NCBI GenBank assembly: GCA_904502135.1
Contig: CAJGDE010000016.1
Coordinates: 1-25,131, forward strand
Length of the DNA: 25,131 nt
Direction of reading: 5' to 3'
Source: Kiritimatiellia bacterium
GTDB taxonomy: Bacteria > Verrucomicrobiota > Kiritimatiellia > RFP12 > UBA1067
Shown here: piece by piece, positions 7,355 through 14,975 of the stretch
How the letters are laid out: each line of letters begins with the position of its first letter
How positions within the stretch are numbered: the first letter of the stretch is position 1
Translations under genes and position numbers: made by a program
Notes under the pieces: model-generated
What the model was told of the DNA's origin: nothing
The model's input: only the letters and a program-made list of their open reading frames with translations
The model's database searches: none

Positions 7355-8365
7355 TTACTCAACTATAACGCCGAGCATCTTGATGATACGATCGAGATCA
7401 TCATTATCGAAAAAGTCGATCTCAACAACACCCTTTGTATGTTTGCCGTTCGCATGGGTTACACCGCTGGTAACACGCACGGCGCAACCTAAATGACGCT
7501 TCATTCTCTCGGCCAGGTTTCTTACATACCCGTCGGGAAGATCGGGAGTTCCTCTTGGCTTGACTTCGATAGGCTTGATGATGCGGGCGACCTTGCGCTC
7601 CAGCGCGCGAACCGTAAGCTGATCATTTACGCAGTCGCGAGCAAGAAGAACGCGGTCTTTTTCATCTTCAAGCGAAAGAAGAACTTTGGCATGACCGACT
7701 GAAATCAGCGATGAAGAAATAAGCGCCCGAACTTCATCGGGAAGTTCAAGAAGGCGCACTGAATTGGCAACTGTCGCGCGGCCCTTGCCAACACGCTCGG
7801 CTACCTGCTGCTGGGTTAGAGAAAACGTATCTTGAAGAGTCTTATACGAAACAGCTTCTTCGATGGGATTTAAATCTTCGCGCTGAATATTCTCAGCCGT
7901 CGTCATTGTCGCGGCCGTGAGATCATCAGCTTCAACAAGCGTCACGCGAATCTTATCCCAACCCAAAAACTGCGCGGCCCTAACTCGGCGCTCACCTGCA
8001 ATGAGCTCATATCTGCCTTTCGAATTCTTTCGAACCGTCGGCGGCTGAACAAGCCCGTTGTTTTTAATGGACTCCGCAAGCTCGTTCAGCTCTTCCTCGC
8101 GGAAATCTCTGCGAGGCTGATATGGCGAGCGCTCTATCTCCGCGATCTTAAGCTCAAGAGGCTGACCAGCCTCAGATGCCGGAGGAATTACACCCGCCGC
8201 AGGAGAAGTCGCGACGACCTGCGCCGCGGCCGGTTTGATTTCAGCCGGGGCGCCTTTGGACAGCAATGTATCCAGCCCGCGCCCTAAACCATGTCTCTTC
8301 ACGCCGGCACCGGCGGCCTTAACGCCACCGGTAGCCTTCTTAAGATATGGATTTGACTTACCCAC
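7355..8365 (-). CDS. parB: ParB/Spo0J-family chromosome partitioning protein
   Basis: ParB is a CTP-dependent DNA clamp that loads at parS sites and directs origin segregation. The 336-aa protein has a basic N-terminal GLGRGLDTLL box (26-35, the usual ParA-contacting region). A low-complexity Ala/Pro linker follows, then SPYQPRRDF (80-88), the CTP-binding box GERRVRAA (124-131), ENIQREDLNPIEEA (158-171) and an HTH (about 184-208). The C-terminal dimer domain ends VEIDFFDNDDLDRIIKML. The start is GTG at 8365 with no visible Shine-Dalgarno, 13 nt after the upstream gene. No parA is adjacent, and I saw no canonical parS (TGTTTCACGTGAAACA) in the window. Confidence 0.93.
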   Translation of the reverse strand: MGKSNPYLKKATGGVKAAGAGVKRHGLGRGLDTLLSKGAPAEIKPAAAQVVATSPAAGVIPPASEAGQPLELKIAEIERSPYQPRRDFREEELNELAESIKNNGLVQPPTVRKNSKGRYELIAGERRVRAAQFLGWDKIRVTLVEADDLTAATMTTAENIQREDLNPIEEAVSYKTLQDTFSLTQQQVAERVGKGRATVANSVRLLELPDEVRALISSSLISVGHAKVLLSLEDEKDRVLLARDCVNDQLTVRALERKVARIIKPIEVKPRGTPDLPDGYVRNLAERMKRHLGCAVRVTSGVTHANGKHTKGVVEIDFFDNDDLDRIIKMLGVIVE

Positions 8366-8378
8366 GTTTATTTAACTA

Positions 8379-9092
8379 TCAGAAATAGCAGTTAATAAAG
8401 GGCAATACCTTGATCGCATTGTCAAGAATGATATTTACCAAACCGATCTGGAAGCCCCAAGGGCAGGTGCTGGCGATGTTGACCAATGAAATCTGGCAGC
8501 CATGAAGTTCAGCCGTGTAGTTGATGATAAGGCCGAGCTGAAGGCCATAGGCGGTCTTGGCATAGTTACCAAAAAGAGCGCCCGTCATACCATAAGACTG
8601 ATCTTTAGAAACGTTAGCTAAGCCAGAAACCTGAACGCCGCTGAACTCGTGCTGATAGACACCGAGAAGGTTAACATCAACACCCCACATCTTGTTCGGA
8701 CGGAACGCAGCCGCGCCAACTTCAAGGCCATATGTCTCGCCATAAGCGACATTTGCGCCAAGCGTAGCGCGAATACCGTAAACATCGGCGCTTGCCCAGT
8801 TGCAAAGCAATGAGCCCTGAACACCGGCCATATCATCGCGTGTCGCCATCGCAACGCCGCCAACGCCAAGACCGTACATCTTAGGCGCGTCGGAATAGAA
8901 CAAATTAAGATCGAGCCCAAAGACATCCCAGACCGCGCGACCCCAAGGAAGCTGAAGAGGCGACGCTAAACCGACTGCTATAGGAGTCCAACCGACAGCC
9001 TCGGAATAAACTTCTTCTTTTTCTGATTCCGCCATGGCAGGCGCAACAACTGCGAGTGCGAGCGCGGCAAAAACGATTTTCTGAATCTTCAT
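8379..9092 (-). CDS. Exported outer-membrane-like repeat protein
   Basis: This 237-aa protein starts with a classic signal peptide (MKIQK, hydrophobic core, APAMA then ESEKEE, cleavage near residue 21-22). The remainder is built of roughly 20-residue Gly/aromatic units such as YGLEVGAAAF, WGVDVNLLGVY, SGVQVSGLANV, YGLQLGLIINY and WGFQIGLVNI. It ends in phenylalanine (INCYF), as many outer-membrane beta-barrels do. The pattern resembles the LA_2272-type surface repeat proteins of Leptospira and Bacteroidota/PVC bacteria; that assignment is by eye. A strong TAAGGAG sits 8 nt before the ATG, and a good promoter precedes it. It heads a group with parB and the cyclase-like gene. Function unknown. 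Confidence 0.75.
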   Translation of the reverse strand: MKIQKIVFAALALAVVAPAMAESEKEEVYSEAVGWTPIAVGLASPLQLPWGRAVWDVFGLDLNLFYSDAPKMYGLGVGGVAMATRDDMAGVQGSLLCNWASADVYGIRATLGANVAYGETYGLEVGAAAFRPNKMWGVDVNLLGVYQHEFSGVQVSGLANVSKDQSYGMTGALFGNYAKTAYGLQLGLIINYTAELHGCQISLVNIASTCPWGFQIGLVNIILDNAIKVLPFINCYF

Positions 9093-9100
9093 TTTTTACT

Positions 9101-9107
9101 CTCCTTA
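9101..9107 (-). promoter_or_regulatory. Strong ribosome binding site of the outer-membrane-like gene
   Basis: TAAGGAG on the minus strand, 8 nt before the ATG at 9092. It stands out because many genes in the window lack a recognisable site, and it fixes this start. Confidence 0.8.
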
Positions 9108-9131
9108 GAATGTTTAGTTAAATCTTGCAAT

Positions 9132-9160
9132 ATTGTACTATTTTTTTCGCCACTATGCAA
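9132..9160 (-). promoter_or_regulatory. Promoter of the outer-membrane-like protein
   Basis: The minus strand has TTGCAT (complement of 9155-9160), a 17-bp spacer and TACAAT (complement of 9132-9137). Predicted start is near 9125, giving a leader of about 33 nt. It is back to back with the tRNA-Ala promoter, and the two -35 elements form the arms of an inverted repeat (TGCAAG 9156-9161, CTTGCA 9167-9172). Confidence 0.75.
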
Positions 9161-9167
9161 GCACCCC

Positions 9168-9197
9168 TTGCACGGTAACAGTGTAATATGATATAAT
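9168..9197 (+). promoter_or_regulatory. Promoter of tRNA-Ala
   Basis: TTGCAC (9168-9173) and TATAAT (9192-9197) are 18 bp apart, with an extended -10 (TGATATAAT). The mature tRNA starts 19 nt after the -10, leaving a 5' leader of about 12 nt for RNase P removal. Confidence 0.8.
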
Positions 9198-9216
9198 ACC
9201 TGCGTTTGGCACACAT

Positions 9217-9292
9217 GGGGAAGTAGCTCAGTTGGTAGAGCATCACGTTCGCAACGTGGGGGTCGAGAGTTCGAATCTCTTCTTCTCCACCA
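9217..9292 (+). tRNA. tRNA-Ala(CGC)
   Basis: The acceptor GGGGAAG (9217-9223) pairs with CTTCTCC (9282-9288) and includes the G3:U70 wobble that marks alanine tRNAs. The D arm is GCTC/GAGC. The anticodon stem TCACG/CGTGG encloses loop TTCGCAA with anticodon CGC. The T arm is GAGAG/CTCTT with TTCGAAT. The 76-nt gene encodes ACCA at its end. It reads GCG codons. Confidence 0.95.
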
Positions 9293-9330
9293 TCAATTTA
9301 CTTTAGAAGCCAAAATATTCCCGTACAAGA

Positions 9331-10257
9331 TCAGGTGTTTTTCGCTATATACCGCAGCTTATCATGCATGGACAGTTTAAACATAAGTTCCATGCAAAGC
9401 GGTCGAATAAATCTGAATACTCTTGCTGACATAACCTTAATCTGCCCAGGAATGGTGCCATACTGGACAAGGGCGCTCAAAACTTCACCCGCAAGCATCT
9501 CCCATAAAGCTTTAAGACCCGACTCGGGATTGACAGAGGCGCATTTGGAAATAATCTTCTCGCCCGCGTCATTATAGGCAACAAGTTCATACACCGCTCG
9601 GGGTCTAAGCTCTTTCGTCATTACCCCTGGCAGAATATGCATATCAAGCTCTATTGCCGCATTAGAATCAAACGGCAGATCCTTCGCCGCCTTTACTACG
9701 TCTTTCTGCAACTTGATGGTTTCTGTATACGGCGCAGGATTCGGTATTATAAGAGGCTCATCCACCCACTTGCCGTCAGAGGCTTCAACGCGAGAGAATA
9801 TCGCTCTATTGTCCGTATATTTTAATGGCAGCATTCGGTCTGACTCTACGCGAAGCATCACGCCGTACGCCTCCCACAATATTTTCGCCGCCAGTTTACA
9901 CTGCTTTTCATTGGCCTCAACGGGAATATACCCCGCGTCATGGCGAAAAAGCTTAACCTCCCGATTGACCGTTACCACCAATTCGAGATGAGGCATCTCC
10001 ATCGGCGAAGAATAGTAGCCAAAATTCCTATCGATTCTGACGCGGACATAATCATGCAGAGTCTGCCACCCCTCAAGCATCAGGAAGCGTATTTTAACAG
10101 GCGCATTATCGCCCTTTAAAACGGTGCAGAAATACGGAAAGACCGTTCCCTTCGGTTTGACCGCGAAATTAAAAGGTTCAATTTCATCCCACACCCCGAG
10201 GGCATCCATCTTCAAACCGAGCTTTTCTATATCGGGTTTTTCCATATCCAAAATCAT
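9331..10257 (-). CDS. Unrecognised 308-aa protein
   Basis: I do not recognise this protein with confidence. It has no signal peptide or membrane segment and looks cytoplasmic and mixed alpha/beta. Notable stretches are GTVFPYFCTVL near residue 37, a LEGWQTLHDYVR region, RPRAVYELVAYNDAGEKI near 218, and a C-terminal segment (YGTIPGQIKVMSARVF, then FKLSMHDKLRYI). The C-terminal pattern faintly recalls DUF6930/DUF7309-type proteins, but this is only an impression. The start codon is 1 nt after the gspF stop (TAAGATG), so translation is probably coupled to gspF; an ATG at 10245 is an alternative. tRNA-Ala lies beyond it on the other strand. Confidence 0.75.
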   Translation of the reverse strand: MILDMEKPDIEKLGLKMDALGVWDEIEPFNFAVKPKGTVFPYFCTVLKGDNAPVKIRFLMLEGWQTLHDYVRVRIDRNFGYYSSPMEMPHLELVVTVNREVKLFRHDAGYIPVEANEKQCKLAAKILWEAYGVMLRVESDRMLPLKYTDNRAIFSRVEASDGKWVDEPLIIPNPAPYTETIKLQKDVVKAAKDLPFDSNAAIELDMHILPGVMTKELRPRAVYELVAYNDAGEKIISKCASVNPESGLKALWEMLAGEVLSALVQYGTIPGQIKVMSARVFRFIRPLCMELMFKLSMHDKLRYIAKNT

Positions 10258-10258
10258 C

Positions 10259-11431
10259 TTAAGCGGCGAACTGGCTGTTCATTTCATTTACCGCCATCAG
10301 AATGGCGACGGCCACAAAGCCCACGACGCAGGCAATAAGAACGATCAAAATCGGCTCTAACGCATTCGAAAAGACCGCGATATTGCGCTCCATATCTTTC
10401 TGATAGCGCTTGCCGATGTGCTCAAGAGAGCCTGCGAGATCTCCGGCCTGTTCCCCTACGGCAAGCATATCGGTCATCATCCGCGGAAACGCCCCTGACT
10501 CCGAAAGCGGCCCGGAAATGGTCGTTCCGTCGGTAACTTTCATGCGCGCATTTCTTAAAGCATCCCCGATGACGGCATTGCCTGAAACCTCTTCGCATAT
10601 CTTTAACGCCTGAAGGACATTGACGCCGTTAGACAAAAGAGTCTTCATCGTATAGGCAAGAGACGAATATGCGCCGGTAGCGACGATACCTGAAATAAGC
10701 GGCATTTTCAACTTCCACCCGTCGACCTTACGCCGCCCGGCGTCGCTCGTCTTCCACTTACGGAACCACATCACGAAAAGAAAAACCGCTATAAAAACAA
10801 GCCATCCGTATTCAAGGGTGAAATTCGACATACCGACAAGTATCCTCGTGGGCAGCGGCAGAGCGCCGCCGAGTTTGTCGAAAACGTTCTTGAATTGAGG
10901 AATGATCCAAACCATCGCGCCGACGACGGCGACAATGCCGAAGCCGAGAACTATTATCGGGTATGACAGAGCGCTCTTGATTTTAGCGCGCATATTATCA
11001 TCGCGTTCATAGTGATCGACAAGTCTGCGCAAAACCTCGATCATCGCGCCCGACGCCTCTCCTGCGCGAATCATATTGGAATATATCGCGGGGAATGTCT
11101 TCGGGTGATGGCGGCAGGCGTCTGAAAAACTCTCGCCTCTGACAATACGGTCGCACAAATCCTGGCAAACGTATTTCTGCGCGCTTTTTTCGGCCCCCTG
11201 CCGGGCAAGAGCGCTTAAAGCCTGGCCTAACGTCATCCCGGCTTCAATAAGATCGGCAAGCTCCGATGTGAAGAGAAGCACTTCAACGCGCTTCATCACG
11301 GTAGCGGACTTTCCGCCGCCGACATCCATCTGCCACAACGACTGACGGCTCTGCTTTTTATCGGAAGCCGCGCCTTCAGACGCTGCGGCCGCTGAAGCGG
11401 CTTTATTCGATTTCTTTTTTGCGTACCCCAT
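10259..11431 (-). CDS. Type II secretion / type IV pilus inner-membrane F protein (GspF/PilC family)
   Basis: GspF/PilC proteins form the polytopic inner-membrane platform of type II secretion and type IV pilus machines. The 390-aa product has two T2SSF domains (about 52-175 and 256-378). Each carries the typical sequence: ADLIEAGMTLGQAL and MIRAGEASGAM in the first, MKTLLSNGVNVLQAL and MLAVGEQAGDL in the second. Membrane segments are near 158-178, 208-223 and 357-381. The first 40 residues are Ala/Ser/Lys-rich and replace the usual N-terminal domain. No secretion ATPase, pseudopilin or secretin gene is adjacent, so it is an orphan here. The ATG is 8 nt after an extended -10, implying a nearly leaderless message distinct from the tadA transcript. 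Confidence 0.93.
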   Translation of the reverse strand: MGYAKKKSNKAASAAAASEGAASDKKQSRQSLWQMDVGGGKSATVMKRVEVLLFTSELADLIEAGMTLGQALSALARQGAEKSAQKYVCQDLCDRIVRGESFSDACRHHPKTFPAIYSNMIRAGEASGAMIEVLRRLVDHYERDDNMRAKIKSALSYPIIVLGFGIVAVVGAMVWIIPQFKNVFDKLGGALPLPTRILVGMSNFTLEYGWLVFIAVFLFVMWFRKWKTSDAGRRKVDGWKLKMPLISGIVATGAYSSLAYTMKTLLSNGVNVLQALKICEEVSGNAVIGDALRNARMKVTDGTTISGPLSESGAFPRMMTDMLAVGEQAGDLAGSLEHIGKRYQKDMERNIAVFSNALEPILIVLIACVVGFVAVAILMAVNEMNSQFAA

Positions 11432-11439
11432 TTGCGCCC

Positions 11440-11448
11440 ATTATATCA
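11440..11448 (-). promoter_or_regulatory. Extended -10 promoter of gspF-like gene, near-leaderless
   Basis: TGATATAAT on the minus strand (complement of 11440-11448) ends 8 nt before the ATG at 11431. No convincing -35 is present. It lies in the 35-nt gap after tadA. Confidence 0.6.
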
Positions 11449-11466
11449 TAAAATCACAAGCGAGTT

Positions 11467-11973
11467 TCACTTTCCGTTTCTGCGCTCGCGGAAAAACGAC
11501 TGCAGTACCTCCTTCGACTGCGCCTCAAGAACACCGCTTGTAATTTTCGGATGATGATTTATTCCCGGGTGATCAAAAATACCGAATACGCTGGATCCGC
11601 CGCGCTTGGCATCGCTCACTCCCCATATCACCGTTTCGACGCGAGAAAGAACTATCGCTCCTGCGCACATCGGACAGGGCTCTTTCGTCACATACAATCT
11701 CGCGCCGGAAAGCCGCCAATTCCCCTTGGCCGCGAAGGCCGAACTCAAAGCGAGCATTTCGGCGTGGGCGGTAGCGTCTGTAAGAGATTCTGTTTGATTG
11801 TGGGATCTGGCAAGAATCCGAGACGTAGACGGCGTAAAATCACATTCCCCCCGCTCGTTTTTTGCGCACTCTACAATGACGCACCCGGTCGGCACTTCTC
11901 CGTTTTCGCTAGCCTTCTCAGCCTCGCGCAAAGCAAAGCGCATCCAATATTCGTCATATTCCTTCTCGGTCAT
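11467..11973 (-). CDS. tadA: tRNA-specific adenosine deaminase
   Basis: TadA converts adenosine-34 to inosine in tRNA-Arg(ACG). The 168-aa sequence has the zinc deaminase motifs HAE (70-72, catalytic Glu72) and PCPMC (99-103, zinc Cys100 and Cys103), with RLYVTKEPCPMCAGAIVLSR around them and the downstream GGSSVFGIFDHPGINHHP. Relative to E. coli TadA, about a dozen extra residues (near 36-50, KNERGECDFTPS) lie between the first two strands. AGGAAGG precedes the ATG by about 9 nt. It follows uvrD by 20 nt. The family also includes guanine deaminases, but the HAE/PCPMC context and C-terminus favour TadA. Confidence 0.92.
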   Translation of the reverse strand: MTEKEYDEYWMRFALREAEKASENGEVPTGCVIVECAKNERGECDFTPSTSRILARSHNQTESLTDATAHAEMLALSSAFAAKGNWRLSGARLYVTKEPCPMCAGAIVLSRVETVIWGVSDAKRGGSSVFGIFDHPGINHHPKITSGVLEAQSKEVLQSFFRERRNGK

Positions 11974-11993
11974 CTAAAACGCCTTCCTGCCTT

Positions 11994-14051
11994 TCATCTG
12001 CGCCATGTCTGATTACGTGACGTCCAGCCTGAGGTGCCCGAGCCGTAAAGTGAACCGTAACCGCCTCGTGAACCATACCCCGACGAATAGCCGCCATATC
12101 TGGGTTTCGGCACCGGCGAGTCCATAATCCGCTTTACATTTATAAGATCTCGCGGAATCTCGCGCAAAAAGCGAGAAGCCTCAACCGGAAACTGCCCTCC
12201 ATCGCCGCTTTTACGGACAGAAGGGGCAAACATATAAAGAGAATCTTTCGCCCGCGTTACGACCACATAAAAGAGACGGCGCTCCTCATCTTCACGATTC
12301 TCCTCGGCCGCTTTGGAACTCGGGAACATACCCTCTGAGAGCCACGGCACAATTACAACAGGCCATTCCATTCCCTTGGCCTGATGGACGGTAGAGAGCG
12401 TAACCTTAGATACGTTTGTGTCATTGCGTTTCGCGTCGAGATTCGTAAGAAGCGCCACATCCGCCAAAAACGCCTCAAGCCCACCCTCGTTATCCTCTAT
12501 CTGAACCGCCAGTTCCTTGACATCGGCAAGCCTGTCTTCCGCTTCGCTTTCTTCCCATTCCGTACGCAGATGGTTCTCATAAAAAAGATCCGTGAAATCT
12601 TCTATGATCTCTCCGACATTTCCCTCTAAAAGATGATCAACAGCGCTTTCATAGCACTTGGAGATTCTCTGCCACCCCACCTTTGATTTGGGTTTTAAAA
12701 GAGCTTCTAGCGCCAAGCGGTCATTTGCGTTTTTCGCATCGAACTTTCGACCTAACTTAGCCCAATAACTGTTAGCCGTTTTTTCGCCGACGCTAGGCAA
12801 GAGCCGGACTAACCTTAAAAAAGAAAGCTCGTCGTTGGGGTTAACCAAAAGGCGCAAATAAGACAGCACGTCCTTTACATGAATCTGCTCAAAAACGCCA
12901 ACACCGCTTGTAATCCTAAAAGGCACTCCCATCCGCGCCAAAGTCAACTGAACCGTAATGGACTGGTAATGACTGCGATAAAGAACGGCGATATCGCGAT
13001 AATCACACCCGGCGTTTCTGTAGGCTGAAATCAGCTTTACTATTTCATCGGCCTGGGTGTTCGCGTCGTAAACCCTGTACACTACCGGCAGCGCTCCGCT
13101 TGACTGACGCACGGGCCTTAATGTTTTTTCAAACTGATTGGGCGCGTCCTTCATCACGACATTGGCGACATTCAACACGCCGGGCACGGAGCGGTAATTG
13201 CGCTCGAGTTTGATCACCTTGCAGTTCTGCCAGCGCTTCGGAAACTCCATGATATTCTCTATCTGAGCCCCGCGCCAGGTATATATGCACTGGAAATCAT
13301 CTCCCACGGCCATGACATTCCGGTGCTTGGCCGCGAGGATATCCACAAACTTCGCCTGTATCCCGTTAGTGTCCTGATATTCATCCACAAGGATATGAAG
13401 AAAATGCTCTTGAAGAAGTTCTCTGACGTTCTCTTTTGTCTCAAGCAATTTTAAGGCGTTAACCAAAAGGTCGTCAAAGTCCATTGCCCCAAGCTCAAAC
13501 TTTTTCGCCTCATACTTCTTCGCAATCATTGCCACCGCCTCTGGATCAACACCCGCGACTTTAGTCATGTAGCGTGATGCGATAAAGCCGACAGGTTTCT
13601 CCTCGTTGGCCGCCTCGCTGATCATTTTCGCGATGAGCTCTTTTTTCACAAACTCTTTCGGCTCGGCGACAGACTCTTTTATAATATCGCCTATGAGTTT
13701 TTTCTGATCTTCCTCATCTATGATTTGAAAGCCCGGCTGATAACCGATGAGCGAACCCCATCTGCGCAAAAGCTTGGCGGCTATATGGTGAAATGTTCCT
13801 GACCAAATGCCGGAAACGTTCGGCCCGACCACTTTTTGCGCGCGCTCCAACATTTCACGCGCTGCGCGGTTGGTAAACGTAAGCAGCAATATACGCTCGG
13901 ACGGAATGCCGCGCTCTACCAGATACGCCACGCGATGCACAAGAGTGCGCGTTTTTCCCGTGCCTGCCGCCGCGAGAACTAAAATAGGCCCGTCACCGGC
14001 AGTTGCAGCCTCACACTGCTCAGGGTTTAAAAGAGTGGAAAAATCTGTCAT
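11994..14051 (-). CDS. UvrD/PcrA/Rep-type DNA helicase
   Basis: This 685-aa superfamily 1A helicase is a 3'-5' DNA translocase acting in repair and replication restart. Motifs are Q-motif LNPEQCEAA (8-16), Walker A AAAGTGKT (27-34), TFTNRAAREM (58-67), Walker B DEYQDTN (223-229), GDDFQCIYTWRGA (250-262) and LERNYRS (282-288). Late motifs include TVHQAKGMEWPVV and ERRLFYVVVTRAKDSLYM. It is slightly shorter than UvrD/PcrA (about 720 aa). Instead of the usual C-terminal domain it ends in a Gly/Tyr/Ser/Arg-rich tail (649-685, YGGYSSGYGSRGGYGS). It starts 6 nt after the acyltransferase stop. Which of UvrD, PcrA or Rep it is cannot be settled by eye. Confidence 0.93.
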   Translation of the reverse strand: MTDFSTLLNPEQCEAATAGDGPILVLAAAGTGKTRTLVHRVAYLVERGIPSERILLLTFTNRAAREMLERAQKVVGPNVSGIWSGTFHHIAAKLLRRWGSLIGYQPGFQIIDEEDQKKLIGDIIKESVAEPKEFVKKELIAKMISEAANEEKPVGFIASRYMTKVAGVDPEAVAMIAKKYEAKKFELGAMDFDDLLVNALKLLETKENVRELLQEHFLHILVDEYQDTNGIQAKFVDILAAKHRNVMAVGDDFQCIYTWRGAQIENIMEFPKRWQNCKVIKLERNYRSVPGVLNVANVVMKDAPNQFEKTLRPVRQSSGALPVVYRVYDANTQADEIVKLISAYRNAGCDYRDIAVLYRSHYQSITVQLTLARMGVPFRITSGVGVFEQIHVKDVLSYLRLLVNPNDELSFLRLVRLLPSVGEKTANSYWAKLGRKFDAKNANDRLALEALLKPKSKVGWQRISKCYESAVDHLLEGNVGEIIEDFTDLFYENHLRTEWEESEAEDRLADVKELAVQIEDNEGGLEAFLADVALLTNLDAKRNDTNVSKVTLSTVHQAKGMEWPVVIVPWLSEGMFPSSKAAEENREDEERRLFYVVVTRAKDSLYMFAPSVRKSGDGGQFPVEASRFLREIPRDLINVKRIMDSPVPKPRYGGYSSGYGSRGGYGSLYGSGTSGWTSRNQTWRR

Positions 14052-14057
14052 TCAAAA

Positions 14058-14966
14058 TTACCCTTTATGCACCGGCTCAAGAATCCAGCGCTTATTGTAC
14101 CAAAACCAATCACCAGGGCTTTCCATCACGGCCTTGCTCAAAATAGTCATCGCCTCGCGTGTTATGCGACGCGCCTCCTCCTTCTTGTCGACAGCCGCAG
14201 GATCAGGCCTTAATGTTGCCAAATGATTAAATATGTGTCGACCGTTTTTTCTCGTCATCATCGCCACAACTACAGGCGACATACATTTAACGGCGAACAT
14301 CGCGCCCGCGTGGCTTACATTGGCTCGCGAGCCGAGAAAATCAACCTCAACATCCTTTACAGGAACCCGCAGATCAGGCAAGATCGCAAAGGCGCGGCCA
14401 GATTCCAATTTCTCTTTTATTTTAACGAGCGTTGATTTTTCACCGCGATCGAGAACCTCAATGTCTCCATACTGGCGTTTCATCCATGCGTCAAGTTTAG
14501 GATTGCGCTGTTTCGCCGCCAATGCAAAAAGCTTAAGCCCATACTTCGCCATCGACCACGCAGCCATATACCAATTCCCCGCGTGAGGCACCATTATGAC
14601 AACGCCCCTGCCCTCGTCGACATACGACTGAAGCTTGTCTTTGTAATACGCTCCGTCAAGGACGTATCTGTCCATCCACCTGCGGTCCAATTTCGGCGCG
14701 CGAATCATCTCCACTCCTGATTGCAGAATGTTCGACAGCGAGTCTACCGCGATCTCGCAGGCTTTAGCCTCGCAGATGTCGGGAAAGACACTTTTAATCC
14801 TATGCATCGTGCGCTCTTTTTTAAATCCAAACCACTTGACGGCGACGACGGCAAAAGCTCTTGCTATCCAAAGCGCCAGACGATAGGGAATAGCGTTGAC
14901 AAGCGCACAGAAACTTCTGAGAGCAAGATATTCCAGATTAATCGCAATTGCTGATTTCTTCGCCAT
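14058..14966 (-). CDS. Lipid A biosynthesis (LpxL/HtrB-like) acyltransferase with altered catalytic motif
   Basis: LpxL/LpxM enzymes add secondary acyl chains to lipid A at the inner membrane. The 302-aa protein has a hydrophobic N-terminal segment (about 28-47), the catalytic-region block MVPHAGNWYMA (125-135), a long helix with KIKEKLESGRAFAILPDL, and the C-terminal FWYNKRW (family: F-x-x-x-R-W). The conserved HX4(D/E) dyad is changed: after His128 the acidic residue is Tyr133 (HAGNWY instead of HAGNWE). It may therefore be altered in chemistry or inactive. It lies between rnfG and uvrD with gaps of 9 and 6 nt. The Gram-negative inference for the organism rests partly on this gene. Confidence 0.85.
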   Translation of the reverse strand: MAKKSAIAINLEYLALRSFCALVNAIPYRLALWIARAFAVVAVKWFGFKKERTMHRIKSVFPDICEAKACEIAVDSLSNILQSGVEMIRAPKLDRRWMDRYVLDGAYYKDKLQSYVDEGRGVVIMVPHAGNWYMAAWSMAKYGLKLFALAAKQRNPKLDAWMKRQYGDIEVLDRGEKSTLVKIKEKLESGRAFAILPDLRVPVKDVEVDFLGSRANVSHAGAMFAVKCMSPVVVAMMTRKNGRHIFNHLATLRPDPAAVDKKEEARRITREAMTILSKAVMESPGDWFWYNKRWILEPVHKG

Positions 14967-14975
14967 CAGAAAAGA

